DNA of 64,000 bases, from positions 34,932,628 through 34,996,627 of the forward strand of contig NC_065576.1 of the NCBI RefSeq assembly GCF_937616625.2. Direction: 5' to 3'. Position 1 is the first letter of the stretch. Each line of letters opens with the position of its first letter. Below, in pieces: positions 23,911 to 35,370 of the stretch. A program made the translations under genes and the position numbers. The notes under the pieces are model-generated. The model ran no database searches. It worked only from the letters and a program-made list of their open reading frames with translations, and was not told the origin of the DNA. This DNA comes from Mercurialis annua (Eukaryota; Streptophyta; Magnoliopsida; Malpighiales; Euphorbiaceae).

Positions 23911-23924
23911 AGCTCTGATACCAA
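23911..23924 (-). other. Primer-binding site, tRNA-iMet type
   Basis: The minus strand reads TTGGTATCAGAGC three bases after the end of the 5' LTR, complementary to the 3' end of initiator Met tRNA. A further GGTTTC just downstream can also pair with the tRNA T-arm region. Confidence 0.9.
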
Positions 23925-23927
23925 GTT

Positions 23928-26781
23928 TATCACGATCCATTTTCATGAATCGTGACTGGCGCTAGGGGATGGGTAATGTAGTACCAACACCCGTAGCTAG
24001 CCTTCCTTATAACATACAATTCAATTAAACCTGCAGAAAACCAATGCTCGGGGGCAACCGAGAGTTCAGCCCAATTCTAGCAGTTATAATATTCAACAAA
24101 TTATATAACATGCTTATCCAATTTTGAGTCTAAAAATAGGCATAACATAAATCAGTGTAAATAATATAACATACCAGAGCAATATAACTAGTCGGACCAA
24201 TCCGACAAACAACGGTAATAATAATAAAGACGTCTAGTCAACTACTACGGTCTAAGAATAAAATAGTTTAATAGTTCTACTAAAATAAATGGAACCTCCG
24301 AGGAAAAATAAATGCGGAGATCACCAAACTCTCTCAGATCATAACCCTGGAAAAAATTGGGAAAACAACAGGGTCAGATATACTGAGATGAGTTTATACC
24401 ACTATTTACATTTATCAAGTGGAAAACCTTTAAAACCGTTTAAAACATTTAATAACGATATTATGAATAATAGTTGGAACCCTGATCCACAATTCTAAAT
24501 AAATAACATAATCCAATAGGCCTGGTCCCGAGAGCTGAGCTACACCGAGTTACCACTGACCACACTTTACCATATTCAGAGTCCCGAGAGCTGTGCTACA
24601 CCGAGTTAATCTATTCGGTCCCGAGAGCTATGCTCACACCGAGTTACCACATTACCATAAATACCTTACCCAGATCATTACCGGTTCGCACGCAGTCCTA
24701 ATGATGCCCATTAGGTAGCATGTTCCAACTAAGAGTCATAATATAAAAACAGTTCGAAATATGCGTATAGTATATATATTTAATATTAAAATAACAATTT
24801 ACTTAATAAAGCGGTAAATAGTAAGTACAAACTCACAGCTTGCTAATCCACGTGATAACTGGCAAGCAACTAATCCTGGTTCGCCTATGAAGCACGAACG
24901 GTACTCGGGTCTAAACAATATAAAATAATTATTAAAAACAGACTCTAACTCTAGAGAGTACTAGACACCACATAGGACTAGCACAAATAACACGTCGGAA
25001 CTAAATCATCCAGAACAACACAAAAATACCCAATAGGTAATAAAGCCCAAATAATATAAGTCTATTGAGTTCTTGCTTAAGATCCGATTAACAAATATTA
25101 TTTAATAATCTTTAAATAATAATAAATTTTCAAATAGTGCATTAGCCGAGTTACCAATAACTACCAAGCTAATCTCACTTGTCGGTTGACCCAAGTCTAA
25201 CCCGACTCAAAACGCTTATTAAATATAAACCCGAGTTTATATTTATAAAATAATTTAATAAAATAATAATCCATTTTAAAAGCAGAACTCAATAACTTCT
25301 ATTTCAAGTAACCCAAGTTACAACCCAAAAATCTAATCATTTTAAGTTTATAAAAAATTAGGGACTAAACTGTACTTTAGCCAATTAGGGACTAAAATGT
25401 ACTTTAGCCAACTTTATGTTTAAAATTAAATTGGTTACTTTTGTTTATAATTAAAACAAAATATAAAGTTATTCATCAAAAGTTTACTTAATTGAGTTAT
25501 AAAGCGTTCACTTTGATATCCGAAACCCAATATAATTACCCGAGTAATTATGTTAACTTAATTGTAAAATAACCATAACTTATAAGTTTACAAATCAACT
25601 CAGAACCATTGTAAAAGTTATTATTAAGAATAATGCTAAAGTTAAACTTTGATCATTCATTTGGTATAAGTAAAACATATTGGTGATGAAAATGGTCAAT
25701 TAACCATCCCCTACATTTAAATTAAGCAAACCCGCCTAAGCCATGAATTCGGTTTGCAGAATTCATGAAGCCATCCAACACTCCATTTTTCTAATCAATC
25801 CATTATTAATTATCAATCCGAAAACTACATGTAACATCACCAATACAACCTTAGACATCAAACACCAAGAATCCATCAAGAATGTTAACTGCCGAATCTT
25901 ATTCATCCCAAACACGAAGAACAATTATGGAACAATGGATTGATACTCATTGAAGGCTTAAACTAACAACAACCCAAGAGATTCATAACCATTAACAAGC
26001 AAAATCATGGCCAAAAGAAAAAGACTAAATCGGCAGCAACCATTTATCTCAAGAACAGTTAAAGCAATTCTAAAACGGAAACCGTACGGCGAATGGAATG
26101 AGATCGATAGCGTACCGTTCAACAAAAATGAGGCGGGGGATCGAAGGCACACGAGTCTAAAACGTCTGGAAACAAACGATATTGATTTCGATCTAGAAAC
26201 GAGAGAGAACGAGTCAAATTATGGAAGTGCCGTTTAAAGCTAAAACTGAAAACAATGGAGTTATGAACTTACCGGAACAGCAGAGTTTGGATGATGATTT
26301 CGGCTTCGTTTCTCAGCGAATGAACAAGGGAATAGAGGCTAGGGTTTGTTTGTAGTATGGAGAAGAGATTAGGGTTAAATTAAAACGTTAATATAGTAAG
26401 GAATAAGAGATACGAAGGTCCGGAATACCCCTCACGTAAGGGTTATGCTGGTCTCGAACGAGACCAGCAGAATTTGTTGAGTTCTCGTTCGAGAACTGGA
26501 ATTCTCGAACGAGACTCAGCCCAAAAAGCTTGTGTCTCGTTCGAGAATTCCAATTCTCGAACGAGACCCAACGAATATGGGTCAGGTCTCTTTCGAGACC
26601 TGATTCAAGGGCAGTGGTTCAACCTTTTGGTTGAACCACAAAGTGATAGGAACCAAATGCGAACCCCAAAAATTGAATCGAACCAAAAGAATTTAATTAC
26701 GAACTTAACCGTCACCCGAAAAAATCAAGTTATTTCCGAAAACACCTTTAGAAAAATTTAAAATTTTTCCGGGAAATTACA
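23928..26781 (-). repeat. 5' LTR of the Tekay-like element
   Basis: A 2,854-bp copy matching 15637-18491 along its length. It begins TATCACGATCC (TG changed to TA) and ends GGGAAATTACA. The 55-bp repeats lie at about 24520-24655 and the quasi-palindrome array at about 26445-26640. In the retroelement sense this LTR would hold the promoter; no start site can be assigned with confidence. Confidence 0.93.
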
Positions 26782-26995
26782 TTCGCACACTTGGCTGTGC
26801 GATCGCACAGTCTTTCACAGACTGTGCGTTCGCACATTCTGGCTGTGCGTTCGCACAATCTGACTGTGCATTCGCACAGTCTCTTCAGACTGTGCGTTCG
26901 CACATTCCTTCTGTGCGTTCGTACAGCACTGTGCCATCGCACAGTGCACTGTGCGTTCTCATAGTTAAGCTGTGCGACGCACAGCCACGGGCTCG
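26782..26995. repeat. Quasi-palindrome array (TGTGCG-TT-CGCACA type) of the outer solo LTR
   Basis: About nine tandem, variably degraded inverted repeats with arms TGTGCG and CGCACA around TT (or AT), separated by short CTGA/TCAG-like spacers. The left continuation of the same array is at about 15596-15636, so the Tekay-like insertion split the array. Confidence 0.9.
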
Positions 26996-27356
26996 CGCCC
27001 CGAGGTCAAATACGATGTGCTTCCGCTAATTTTTCAAAAACCCATTATTCAAACAACGCTCTACAACATCTATACTACGAAGTCTAAACTTGAAACGCTA
27101 AAATCGAATCCAAAATCGATAAAACGATAAAACCGCTCGAAACCCTAAATTTCAAATCGATATTACTCCAAATTTATCCAAATGAACGGTAAACCGACGT
27201 GCTTACCGTGATTAACCTTTGAAATACGATCGATTCGATCTATAGAACGTTGAAAACGGACGAGAAACGGAGATTGGATGTGAGAGCGATGATCTGATCG
27301 ATGAAATGGAGAAAATGATGTTTAAGGCTTCTAGATGATTCTTTCATATCTCATTT

Positions 27357-27358
27357 CT

Positions 27359-27390
<32 letters not shown>

Positions 27391-27395
27391 TATAT
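27357..27395. repeat. (TA)n microsatellite
   Basis: A TA run with one C substitution, in the right part of the outer solo LTR. Confidence 0.9.
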
Positions 27396-27739
27396 GGCTA
27401 AAATACACTTTAGTCCTTGAACTCTTTAAAAAGTTACAATTTAGTCAAAAAACTTATCCGTGTCCAAATTTTAAGCGGTCTCCGATTGACTCGAAACTTT
27501 TATTATAAATACTATAAAATATTTCACGGACTTTGGCGAGATAATTATTATCTCGAGATTTATATTTTATTTTATATTAATTTTCTAAACTTTTTCTTCA
27601 AATCCCGCTAATTCGCTTAATAAAAATTATTCCAAATTCCCGATATTATTAAACTAAATCAATCTTAATTTAATTTATCGGAATTGATGACACGTGGCAC
27701 GACTTAATTATTTTAAAATAATTGGGATGCTACACCAGT

Positions 27740-29475
27740 GAAGGGTTATGGCGTTCCAGTTTCTTTACTGCAATTTATATACGACACTCTTCTCTTTGTT
27801 CCTAATGATTTGGAATAGATTAGAAATCTTTTGCGAATTCTTCGTTGTTTAGAGTTGGTTTCCGGGCTTCAAATCAATTTATTAAAGTCTTCCTTGATTG
27901 ATTTAATGTGGATTCTCATTCTATGGATTCGGTTGCAACTATTCTTAATTGCAAAATTAAAACACTCCCTATTACTTACTTGGATCTTCCTTTATCTCTG
28001 AAAAAAGTTAAGGCAAAATCTTAAGGTCCGGTTGTTCAGAACTTTTCTTCTCAGTTGTCAACTTGGAGAGGTAATCTTCTTTCTCCTGCCGGATTAAGGT
28101 TAGTTTTGATTAAGTCGGCTCTTAGTAGTTTATCTATTTATTATATGTGTTCGCTTAAGATGCCTCAATATGTTATTCAGAACTTAAAAAGTATTATGCG
28201 TCGCTTTTTATGGGGAGGAATGGTGGATGGATTTTACTTTAGCAAAGTTTCTTGGCCGGTGGTTTGTCTTCCTTTTTTTGATGGAGGCTTAAACATCACT
28301 CCATTTAGATTGAAAAATTCTTATTTTCTTTTCAAATTGGTGTGGAAGCTTATGAATGTGGATACTAGTTTTCTTTGGTATTCAGTGATTTCTACTAGTT
28401 TGGCTATTTCTTTTTAGTTTGATCTTTTATCTGGAGATCGTCTTCGATTTTCTCATCTTTGGCGGAATATTTTTTCAGAATGCATAGATAATTCAGTTAT
28501 GTGAGATGTTTTTGTGTCAAATATTTTCTTTAAGAGAAATTGTTTGTATATAAGATTTTGGGTTGACAAGTGGATGGGTGCGGGCTCATTTGAGAGTCAA
28601 TGTCATACAATTTTTAGGCTTTGCACGAATAAGAGTTTGGTGATTTCAGATGCTTTTGATTTTCAGCGTGGCACTTTTAACAATTTTTCTTGGGGTCGTG
28701 GCATGCTTATGGGAGAAACTGCAGAATTTATGCGTCTTCTTCATTTGCTTGAAGCGGTTCGGCCGGTTGCTTCAAAGGGGGACAATGCAATTTGGTTGGG
28801 CAATAAAAAATACATCGCTTTGTCCATACATCACTTGTTAAGAGTTAAATTGGTTAGCTCGGTTGGAACGGAATGAGAGAATGATTTTATTCTTCTTATT
28901 TGGGCAACAAAATTACCACCTCGGATTTAATTTTTTTTTTTTGGCTTTTAGCAAGAGATAGAATTTCTTCTAAATCTACATTTGCTAGAAGATAATATAT
29001 CTTACAAGAAAATATGGATTTTCTATTGTGTTTGGAGGAGGAGTTATCGGCCCATATTATGTTTCATTGTCATTTTACTTAGCGTACTTGGATGCATGTT
29101 CTTGGTGTGAGTAATAATTTTTGTGCTCTACCATTTTCTATAGAAGATTTTTTCAGACAATGGTCTAGTCTCTGCAGGAAAAAATACAGAACTCTTTAAA
29201 ATTTAATTTGGTTCTTTATCATTTGGTCTATATGGAAGGTAAGGAATAAAAGGGGGTTTAAGTTCAAGACAATCAAAACTGACTAACTTATTTTGTATAG
29301 CATTAATTTGGCGGTTATATTTTACAAGTTTTTTCATCCTAATTTTCTATACTCTAACATGAATGTTTTTAAAAGTTTAGAATTTTTTTGTATTCGCTTC
29401 TAATTGTATTAGTTTGTTTGCTTTTTATTTTTTGTGATTGAGTTAATATAAATATTTTTTTTATCAAAAAGACAT
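27740..29475 (+). pseudogene. LINE ORF2 fragment, piece 3 of 3 (RT end, connector, zf-RVT, 3' end)
   Basis: It continues directly from 14238 once the insert and one CCAGT are ignored: a LLQF-x-YDTLLF degenerate YADD box, SGLQINLLKSS, TWRGNLLSPAGLRLVLIKSA and MRRFLWGG. The connector WPVVCLPFFDGGLNI and a zf-RVT remnant (LIWATKLPPRI then AHIMFHCHF) follow. Many stops and frameshifts are present. The 3' end near 29450-29475 has the TGATTGAGTTAATATAAAT followed by TTTTTTTATCAAAAA typical of plant LINE tails. No target-site duplication is recognisable because the 5' end is degraded. Confidence 0.85.
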
Positions 29476-32400
29476 TTCTGTTGCATTTCAGCAATTAACA
29501 AACCAAAACACATATTTTGACATTTAAACTTTAGAGGTTGTGTGATACAATTAGTGAGATGATAATAAAAAAATTGGACATAACTAATGCATATCAGAAA
29601 TGATAATTTTAGCATATAATAGTGTGACACATACTCTAAAGGGTATGGGAGAGAATCTTAAAAAACTCATCAACTTGTATGATAAATCTTCATTCATTAG
29701 GGAATCAAAACTTGCATGATAAGTTAATTATTAGACAATTAAGGCAAAATTAGATTGTCCTCATTTATATCATAAGATGTGAGTATAGATTAAATAATAT
29801 ATGATAGTTGTTGGATCTACCCCAAAATGATTTAAAAATATGAAACACTAAATAAGGTGGATAATTTGTTCTCAATATCAATGCTTGATTTATGATTTAT
29901 TATGGGTAATTACTTAATTAATTTTTTTTAATGAATTACTTAATTAATTGATTGACGATCATGATTATTAGAGTAATATTCTATATATGATGTGGATTCG
30001 AGACGTCATGTGTAATCTTAAACCAGAAGATTGAATGTGATTTGTTATCTAAAATAGTTTCTTATATTACAATTTACATGTTGATGCATAGCCTAATCCT
30101 AGGAATGCATGTTTATTTTAATTTTTTTATTTAAATAGTACAATATTGTGAATAAGTCTCAAGGCATTTTTAATTTTTCAATTTGATTTTGAATCTTTTC
30201 TAAATAAATTGTATTTAAACTTTTGTGTTGGTATCACAAATCTTATATATGGAACTTATTTCAAATAAAATGAATTGAATTGAATATTATATTTCGCGGA
30301 AATTTAAATTTCAAATTTATAAATTTTATTTTATCGAAAATGTTCTTTTATATGTGAAATTATTTGAGTTTTTCTTCAAATTTCACATAATTAAAAGAAA
30401 TTCAAAAATCTAAAATTGGTTGGCTTTTAATATTCAAAACCAAACCAAACCAAATTCAAACAGACCGTAAAAGATCAAAACCAAATTGAAATCGAACCGA
30501 TTGTAAAAAGAATTAAAATCAAGCCGAACAAAGAATTGATTTTTTTAAATTTCAGTTGGTTCACTTAAAAACAATTAAAACAAAGAAATATTATAAAAGT
30601 AAAAAACCAAAATCGGTAGGTTCGGATAATTTCGGTTTTCAAAATTCAAAATCGAAAATAAAGTTGAAAACCAAAATCGAATTGATCGTATAAAAATCAA
30701 AATTGAATTGAAAATCGACATTGGTTGAAATTTCAGTCGATTCGTTTAAAAACGATAAAATATAAGGAAATTAAGAAAAAGCGAAAAGCAAAATCGGTCG
30801 ATTAGGATAATTTTGTAGTGTTGAACAAGGAGCAGTGTTGAACGGCGGCAGCAGCAGCAGAGAACGGCCTAAGGCGGCAAGAGGAGCAGCAACGACGTAA
30901 GGCGGCAAGTTATTTTTATGTGTTATTTTTCATAAAAATGATGTTGTTTGAATGACTAAAACGATATCGTTCAAGACATATAGGATATATACGTTAGGAT
31001 ATACATTGACACATTATTAATTAAAAAAAAGGTGAAAAGTGTAAATATTTTGTGACAATAATTCAAATAGTATTATTTTAATTTTGATCGGTTCAGTTAC
31101 ATATAAATCAAACTAACATTCAAAATTATCCTTTCGATTATTAGCCTTCAAATTAATTTATTGTAATCATTTTAACTAACTAAAATAAATTTCAATTTGG
31201 TTTGGATGGAATTTTTTTTTATCAAAGTTAGATATATTGAAGAACAAGATTAAAGTACAATAATGAAAAATCATATAACAATAAAAAAATATATGGTCTT
31301 TCAAATATCTTAATCTAAAAATATATGAAACAAATAAAAATACAAAAAAGATAATAATCGAAAAAAGAAAAATTAAGCCGAAATCCCACTACTTTTGCCA
31401 TTTTGGCATCCAACACGAAACTAAGTTCCGGTGCGAGTGTCTTAACTTGAAACTTGATCGATTATGCCGAGAAACCGCTTGAACTTTAAAGATTTTAACC
31501 TTTACATTCATGTTCTTTAAAAATATCTAAAAGATAGAGATTACCAACATAAAACTAAATATTAGAATAAACAACAAAAACAACAAACAATATAATATTG
31601 AAGAAAAATTCCAACATTTAAAGGTTCATGGATCTTAAGAAAAATAAGAAATTTTTGACATGCAAGCCGAAAAGGCTTCAAAAATTTAAGTTTGGACCAT
31701 CGATCTTTTACATGCAACTCCAAAAAAATCAGGATCAAACATGAATTTTTAAGTGATTTCAAAATTGAACCTGTAAAAAAACACGACTCACTCCAACTAT
31801 GGAGTAATTATTAGAGCAAATCAAAATAAAGAAAAAAAAAGTGGTGGATGACCGGAAAACCACGTCCTCAAACTAAAAGAGTTGAGATGTGTTTAGAGAG
31901 AAGGGAGAGAATTTTTTTTTAAAGAGAGAAGGGAAAGTGCGTATAAACTTAAATTGTTTGGATGGAATGAAGGTAGACCTATGTGTGTTTTATTAGAATT
32001 AGGGCTAGTTATATAATTCTAAATCTTTTTAGCCCAGTTGTTGGATGTGAAATTAAGGGCTGATCCAAACATAGGCTAGGACTTTTGGAACACGAGACTT
32101 CCTAGCCCAATTATCCATAAACATAAAAAAAGTTAAGGTTTATTTAAAAAATTAAATTTATTTAAATAACCAACATTCAGATTTGATTTATTTTTATATT
32201 GATCCATATTTAATATTTCAAAACTATCATATAATTTTTTTTTTTTATTTTTATACTATTTTTATAAATAGAACCCTAATACATAAATTCTCATAATTAT
32301 AATTATTTTCTCCCTCAGATTTTTCTCTCTTTTTTATCTCAACTCACCTTTCACGCAATTTTCAGCTTTGCGTACTGTTCTGCCTTCGTCTCGCCGCGAT

Positions 32401-33060
32401 CCTTCTTTTATCTTTTTGATTTTAGATCTGAAATTTTTTGTTCTTTTTTTGTTCTTTTGCAGACCTGTAATTTATTTATTTATTACTTTTTTTTACCATT
32501 AAACATGTTTAAAAAGTATATTTAAAGAATCTAATACTCATTTCATGTTATGTAGAATAGTTTTGTAATTTTATGGAATAAAATTTTGTTGTTTTTGCAT
32601 ATTTTTTTGTGTTTTATTGTATATTTGTGTTTTTTTATTCTGTTGAACGATTTGTTGATGATGATTGATTGCTGAATTATTGTAATGTTACAGTGTTGTT
32701 GATTTTATGTTGACTTTATATTAATATTATGCTGATATCAACTGATTTTTTTTAATTTTAACATTGACAAATAAGATAATAATTTCCGTGAAATAAACAA
32801 AATAAATAAATTAAATTAAATTGAGACTAGATAATGATATGGTAGCATCGGGGAAGAACACAAATAATGATGTTGAATTATTGTAATTTTACAGTGTTGA
32901 CATTTTGTTGATTTTTGGTTGATATTTTATTGATTTTAGCATTGATGAAAAAGATAATAATGATGTTAAATTATTGTAATGTTATAATGTTGATATCAGA
33001 TCAAATGTTCTCTTCAAATCCTTTTTTTTTAAGTTTCCTTTTAAGAAATTATTTATTAAT
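29476..33060. other. AT-rich intergenic DNA with minor repeats
   Basis: No gene seen. A GCAGCAGCAG-rich patch lies at 30840-30905. Segments near 31400-31970 and 33780-34290 share phrases such as GAGAAGGGAGAGAA and look like two old copies of one unclassified repeat. Confidence 0.5.
30465..30815. repeat. Two imperfect direct repeats of about 180 bp
   Basis: Copies at about 30465-30650 and 30655-30815 share AACCAAAATCGAATTGA-like starts, ATTTCAGT(T/C)GATTC centres and AAAATCGGT(A/C)G(G/A)TT ends. They are rich in AACCG/AAATCG words common in plant low-complexity repeats. Confidence 0.7.
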
Positions 33061-33431
33061 TTTTTTTAATTAAATATAATATTATTTAAATATAACATAA
33101 TTATATATGAAATAATAAAAATAATTTATTTTACGATTAAATAAAAATAATAGTGATGGAGTGTTCGGGTGGGTGATGGATTAAACAAAAATAATTTATT
33201 TTACAATTTAATTTAATTTTTTTTAAGTTAGGGACGGATTCAAATCCGTCGCTTTCAAATCCGTCGCTAATTCGAGACGGATTCAAATCCGTCCTAAAAT
33301 CTGTCATTAATTTTGGAAAATTTTATCGCTAAATTTTTTTCTACGTCGTTACAAAATTGCGACACGATAAGCGGCTGATTATGGCCATTTAACGATGGGA
33401 ATCTATCGCTAAATGGCAGAATTTTAGTGTG
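33061..33431. mobile_element. CACTA-type terminal fragment
   Basis: It contains GACGGATTCAAATCCGTC palindromic motifs and ends AATTTTAGTGTG, resembling a CACTA terminus. The stretch around GGGTGGGTGATGGATTAAA matches the interior of the element at 48373-49425, so this is the right part of a related copy. No left end was found. Confidence 0.6.

Positions 33432-33438
<7 letters not shown>

Positions 33439-33462
<24 letters not shown>
33439..33462. repeat. (AG)n microsatellite
   Basis: A GA run directly after a short TA run next to the CACTA-like end. Confidence 0.9.
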
Positions 33463-34724
33463 TCTAAAATTGACAAAATTGGAGGTAGATATCAATCAAA
33501 TAAAATTTGAATTATAAAAAATTTTCTATCAATTGAAGACACCAACATCATCTAGTACAAATCAAGCTTAAATTAATAAGTACTTATTATATTGAATAGT
33601 GTTTGATTAATCTTAGTGTTCTGTTGGGATTTAGGAAAATCTCTAATAAAGTCTAGAATTAATTAAATAAATGTCCAGTGAATATGAAATAGAGTTATTT
33701 TTATGAAAAGTTTGTCAACTGAGGCTAGATTTTTTTTTTAACAAAAGCTAAAATTTTCAACAAATTAAAAGAACTATTCTCAAATAATGATGAGAGCTGT
33801 TAATACAGTCATCGATTAGGGCTTTTTCAACCATCAAAAGGTTACCCAAAACATACATGGTTCAAATTGAAAATACGATCTTGAAACGCTTGATTCTTCA
33901 AACTTCAAACTTTCCAAATCCCATCTTCAATATAGATCCATTAGCGATCTTCCAATTTTTAGATCTACAAGAACATAGATCTAAAGCTCGAACGGATCAA
34001 AGAGGAGTTAAAAGAATTTAGTCAATTAAAATAACATTCAAATAAACACTTTAGAACAAAATTTATTGCAACAAAAAAAGTAGATCTGCGATTAATAGTA
34101 TTATGAGTGGAGAGAAAATGATTTTCCGGTTAACCGGAAAAATCATCATCTCCCACTTTTGAAGATGATGAAGAAGAAAAGGAGTTTTTTGTTTTAGAGA
34201 TAAGGGAGAGAACTATTTTTTAGAGAGAGAAGTTGCACTTGAAGCATACCAAAAGTTTTAAATAATAAAAAGTTAGAATACCAAAACTTTTGGGGGCTAG
34301 ATTTTAAGGAAGCATAAGGTTACCTGTTTTTTTTTTTTTTGAAACTCTATATAAAAACTATTTAATATATCTTTCATATCTCGAGTTATATAACTCCAAA
34401 TAGTGTTTTGTTTGATATTCTGTAAACTTTGAGAGGTTGTGGATATATGTATAGTTTTGTGCAAAGATTAATCTATCATTTAGACAAAGTGAATGAACAT
34501 AACATTTTATTGCTCAATTTGAAATGAATTTATGACCCTTATTTGTTAAGTAGTTCATATCTGATTATTTGCAAGTTATTTTTAGTGCTTTCAATTTGAA
34601 ATGAAAATAGATTCATATGTCATAACACTATAAAAACATGGAAATTATTCACTTCAAGTCTAGGATGATACATAAGTGTTTTTCGAAATATTACGATAAA
34701 ACAAACACTTAAAAAATTAATCAT
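33463..34724. other. AT-rich spacer with one 20-bp palindrome
   Basis: No gene seen. A perfect palindrome TTTTCCGGTTAACCGGAAAA lies at 34122-34141, within longer imperfect arms that extend it to ATGATTTT and its complement. Confidence 0.6.
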
Positions 34725-34955
34725 ATAAGCTTGAAATTGCTTAGAGAAGCAGAAGGTACTAGCATACAAGCATTTGTTTTGGAAGAGTATGTTCGTGTGG
34801 ATATTCATAGAGAATATAATTTTTTAGATACCTTTTGATCTACAAAATACTAAAAGTTCAAGATGTCACCGGAGTGAAATATCTCTTTTCCTTCCACCAA
34901 AACTACTGTAAATTTAAAATTCCGTAAATTTTATTTATACAACTAAATCTGGGAT
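34725..34955. repeat. Fragment of copia-like LTR
   Basis: Similar to the last third of the solo LTR at 40584-42098: GAAATTGCTT, the CTAGCA-ACAAGCA region, GTTTTGG, TTCGTGTGGATA and TCACC-GAGTGAA occur in the same order. It is diverged and lacks both ends. Confidence 0.7.
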
Positions 34956-34984
34956 ACTGTGCAAGGAACCTAGCAACATTTAGG

Positions 34985-35225
34985 CCGTGAAGTTCTTAGC
35001 CCCTACATACTAAGAAATCAATACCGAAAAAACTTCAACACATAAAACAAACAAAAAGGCGAGAACAGATCTCCATGTCTAAAGTCCTTCGATGGAGAGA
35101 ATTTAGCTTGAAGCTTCCCATTAATCATAACTCATAAATGATTCAATGGATATGCAATTCATGTTTGAACACCTCATCTGATAGAAAATGTCAATTTTAG
35201 CCATAACGACATCTAGAAAACCCCA
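34985..35225 (-). pseudogene. LINE reverse transcriptase fragment
   Basis: On the minus strand one frame reads MINGKLQAKFSPSKDFRHGD then LFSPF, a degraded version of the RT motif before the YADD box (family: NGxxxxxFxPxRGLRQGDPLSPYLF). It is too short and damaged for function. A sister fragment lies at 50590-50765. Confidence 0.7.
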
Positions 35226-35231
35226 TTTAAC

Positions 35232-35370
35232 ATGGTTAAATGGTGCAATGCAAACGGGTGGCGAAATGTAATCTTCGAAGGAGATACCATTCAGGTAACA
35301 CGATCTCTAAAATCAAGTGTATGTTCAATGGCTGCAGGTTGGGGAATCTGTCAAAATATTAAGCTATTAT
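35232..35370 (+). pseudogene. Plant RNase H-like (RVT_3) fragment, left part
   Basis: Encodes KWCNANGWRNVIFEGDTIQV, then a MAAGWGICQNIKLLLS segment, characteristic of the RNase H-type domain found in plant LINEs and in stand-alone RVT_3 proteins (the ExD of FEGD is a catalytic position). The frame runs into the LTR at 35371. It continues at 46065 after the ATTAT duplication, where SFEEVHFN is found, so the fragment pre-dates the LTR insertion. Confidence 0.8.

Larger units (their letters stand above)
15637..26781 (-). mobile_element. Full-length Tekay/Del-type Ty3-gypsy retrotransposon, TSD TTCGC
   Basis: An 11.1-kb element on the minus strand: 5' LTR 23928-26781, initiator-tRNA-Met PBS, gag-protease-RT-RNase H-integrase-chromodomain, purine tract, 3' LTR 15637-18491. 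Target duplications TTCGC lie at 15632-15636 and 26782-26786. The LTRs differ by roughly a few percent by eye, concentrated in the first 160 bp. The polyprotein is broken by five TAG codons and at least two frameshifts, so it is no longer autonomous. The C-terminal WRNHS...CTWETESDMRNRYPFLF segment matches the type II chromodomain of the Tekay lineage. Confidence 0.93.
14239..27734 (-). mobile_element. Solo LTR interrupted by a complete Tekay-like element, TSD CCAGT
   Basis: Starts TGTCACGACCC at 14239 and ends GGGATGCTACA at 27734, with CCAGT at 14234-14238 and 27735-27739. Its own sequence is 14239-15636 and 26787-27734, together about 2.35 kb, close to the 2.36-kb LTRs of the gag-only element at 35371-46064. 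It shares with those the GGGAGTGGTAGCTCCG, ACCCGTAGCAAGCC and GAGGGGTCAGTAT blocks. The minus label is by analogy with that element. It lies inside the LINE RT and carries an array of TGTGCG-TT-CGCACA quasi-palindromes into which the Tekay-like element was inserted. Confidence 0.85.

Noticed and set aside
17453..26761. Small ORFs conserved twice (e.g. 17453-17653 and 25743-25943; 17717-17947 and 26007-26237)
   Set aside because: Conservation reflects the near-identical LTR pair; no protein motif and no selection beyond LTR identity.
26782..26995. CRISPR-like look of regularly spaced palindromic repeats
   Set aside because: Spacers are too short and similar, the unit is a degenerate inverted repeat, and the region is inside a plant LTR.
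14239..27734. Treating 14239-27734 as one large LTR retrotransposon
   Set aside because: The two parts together make only one LTR of about 2.35 kb; the rest is a separate element with its own TSD.
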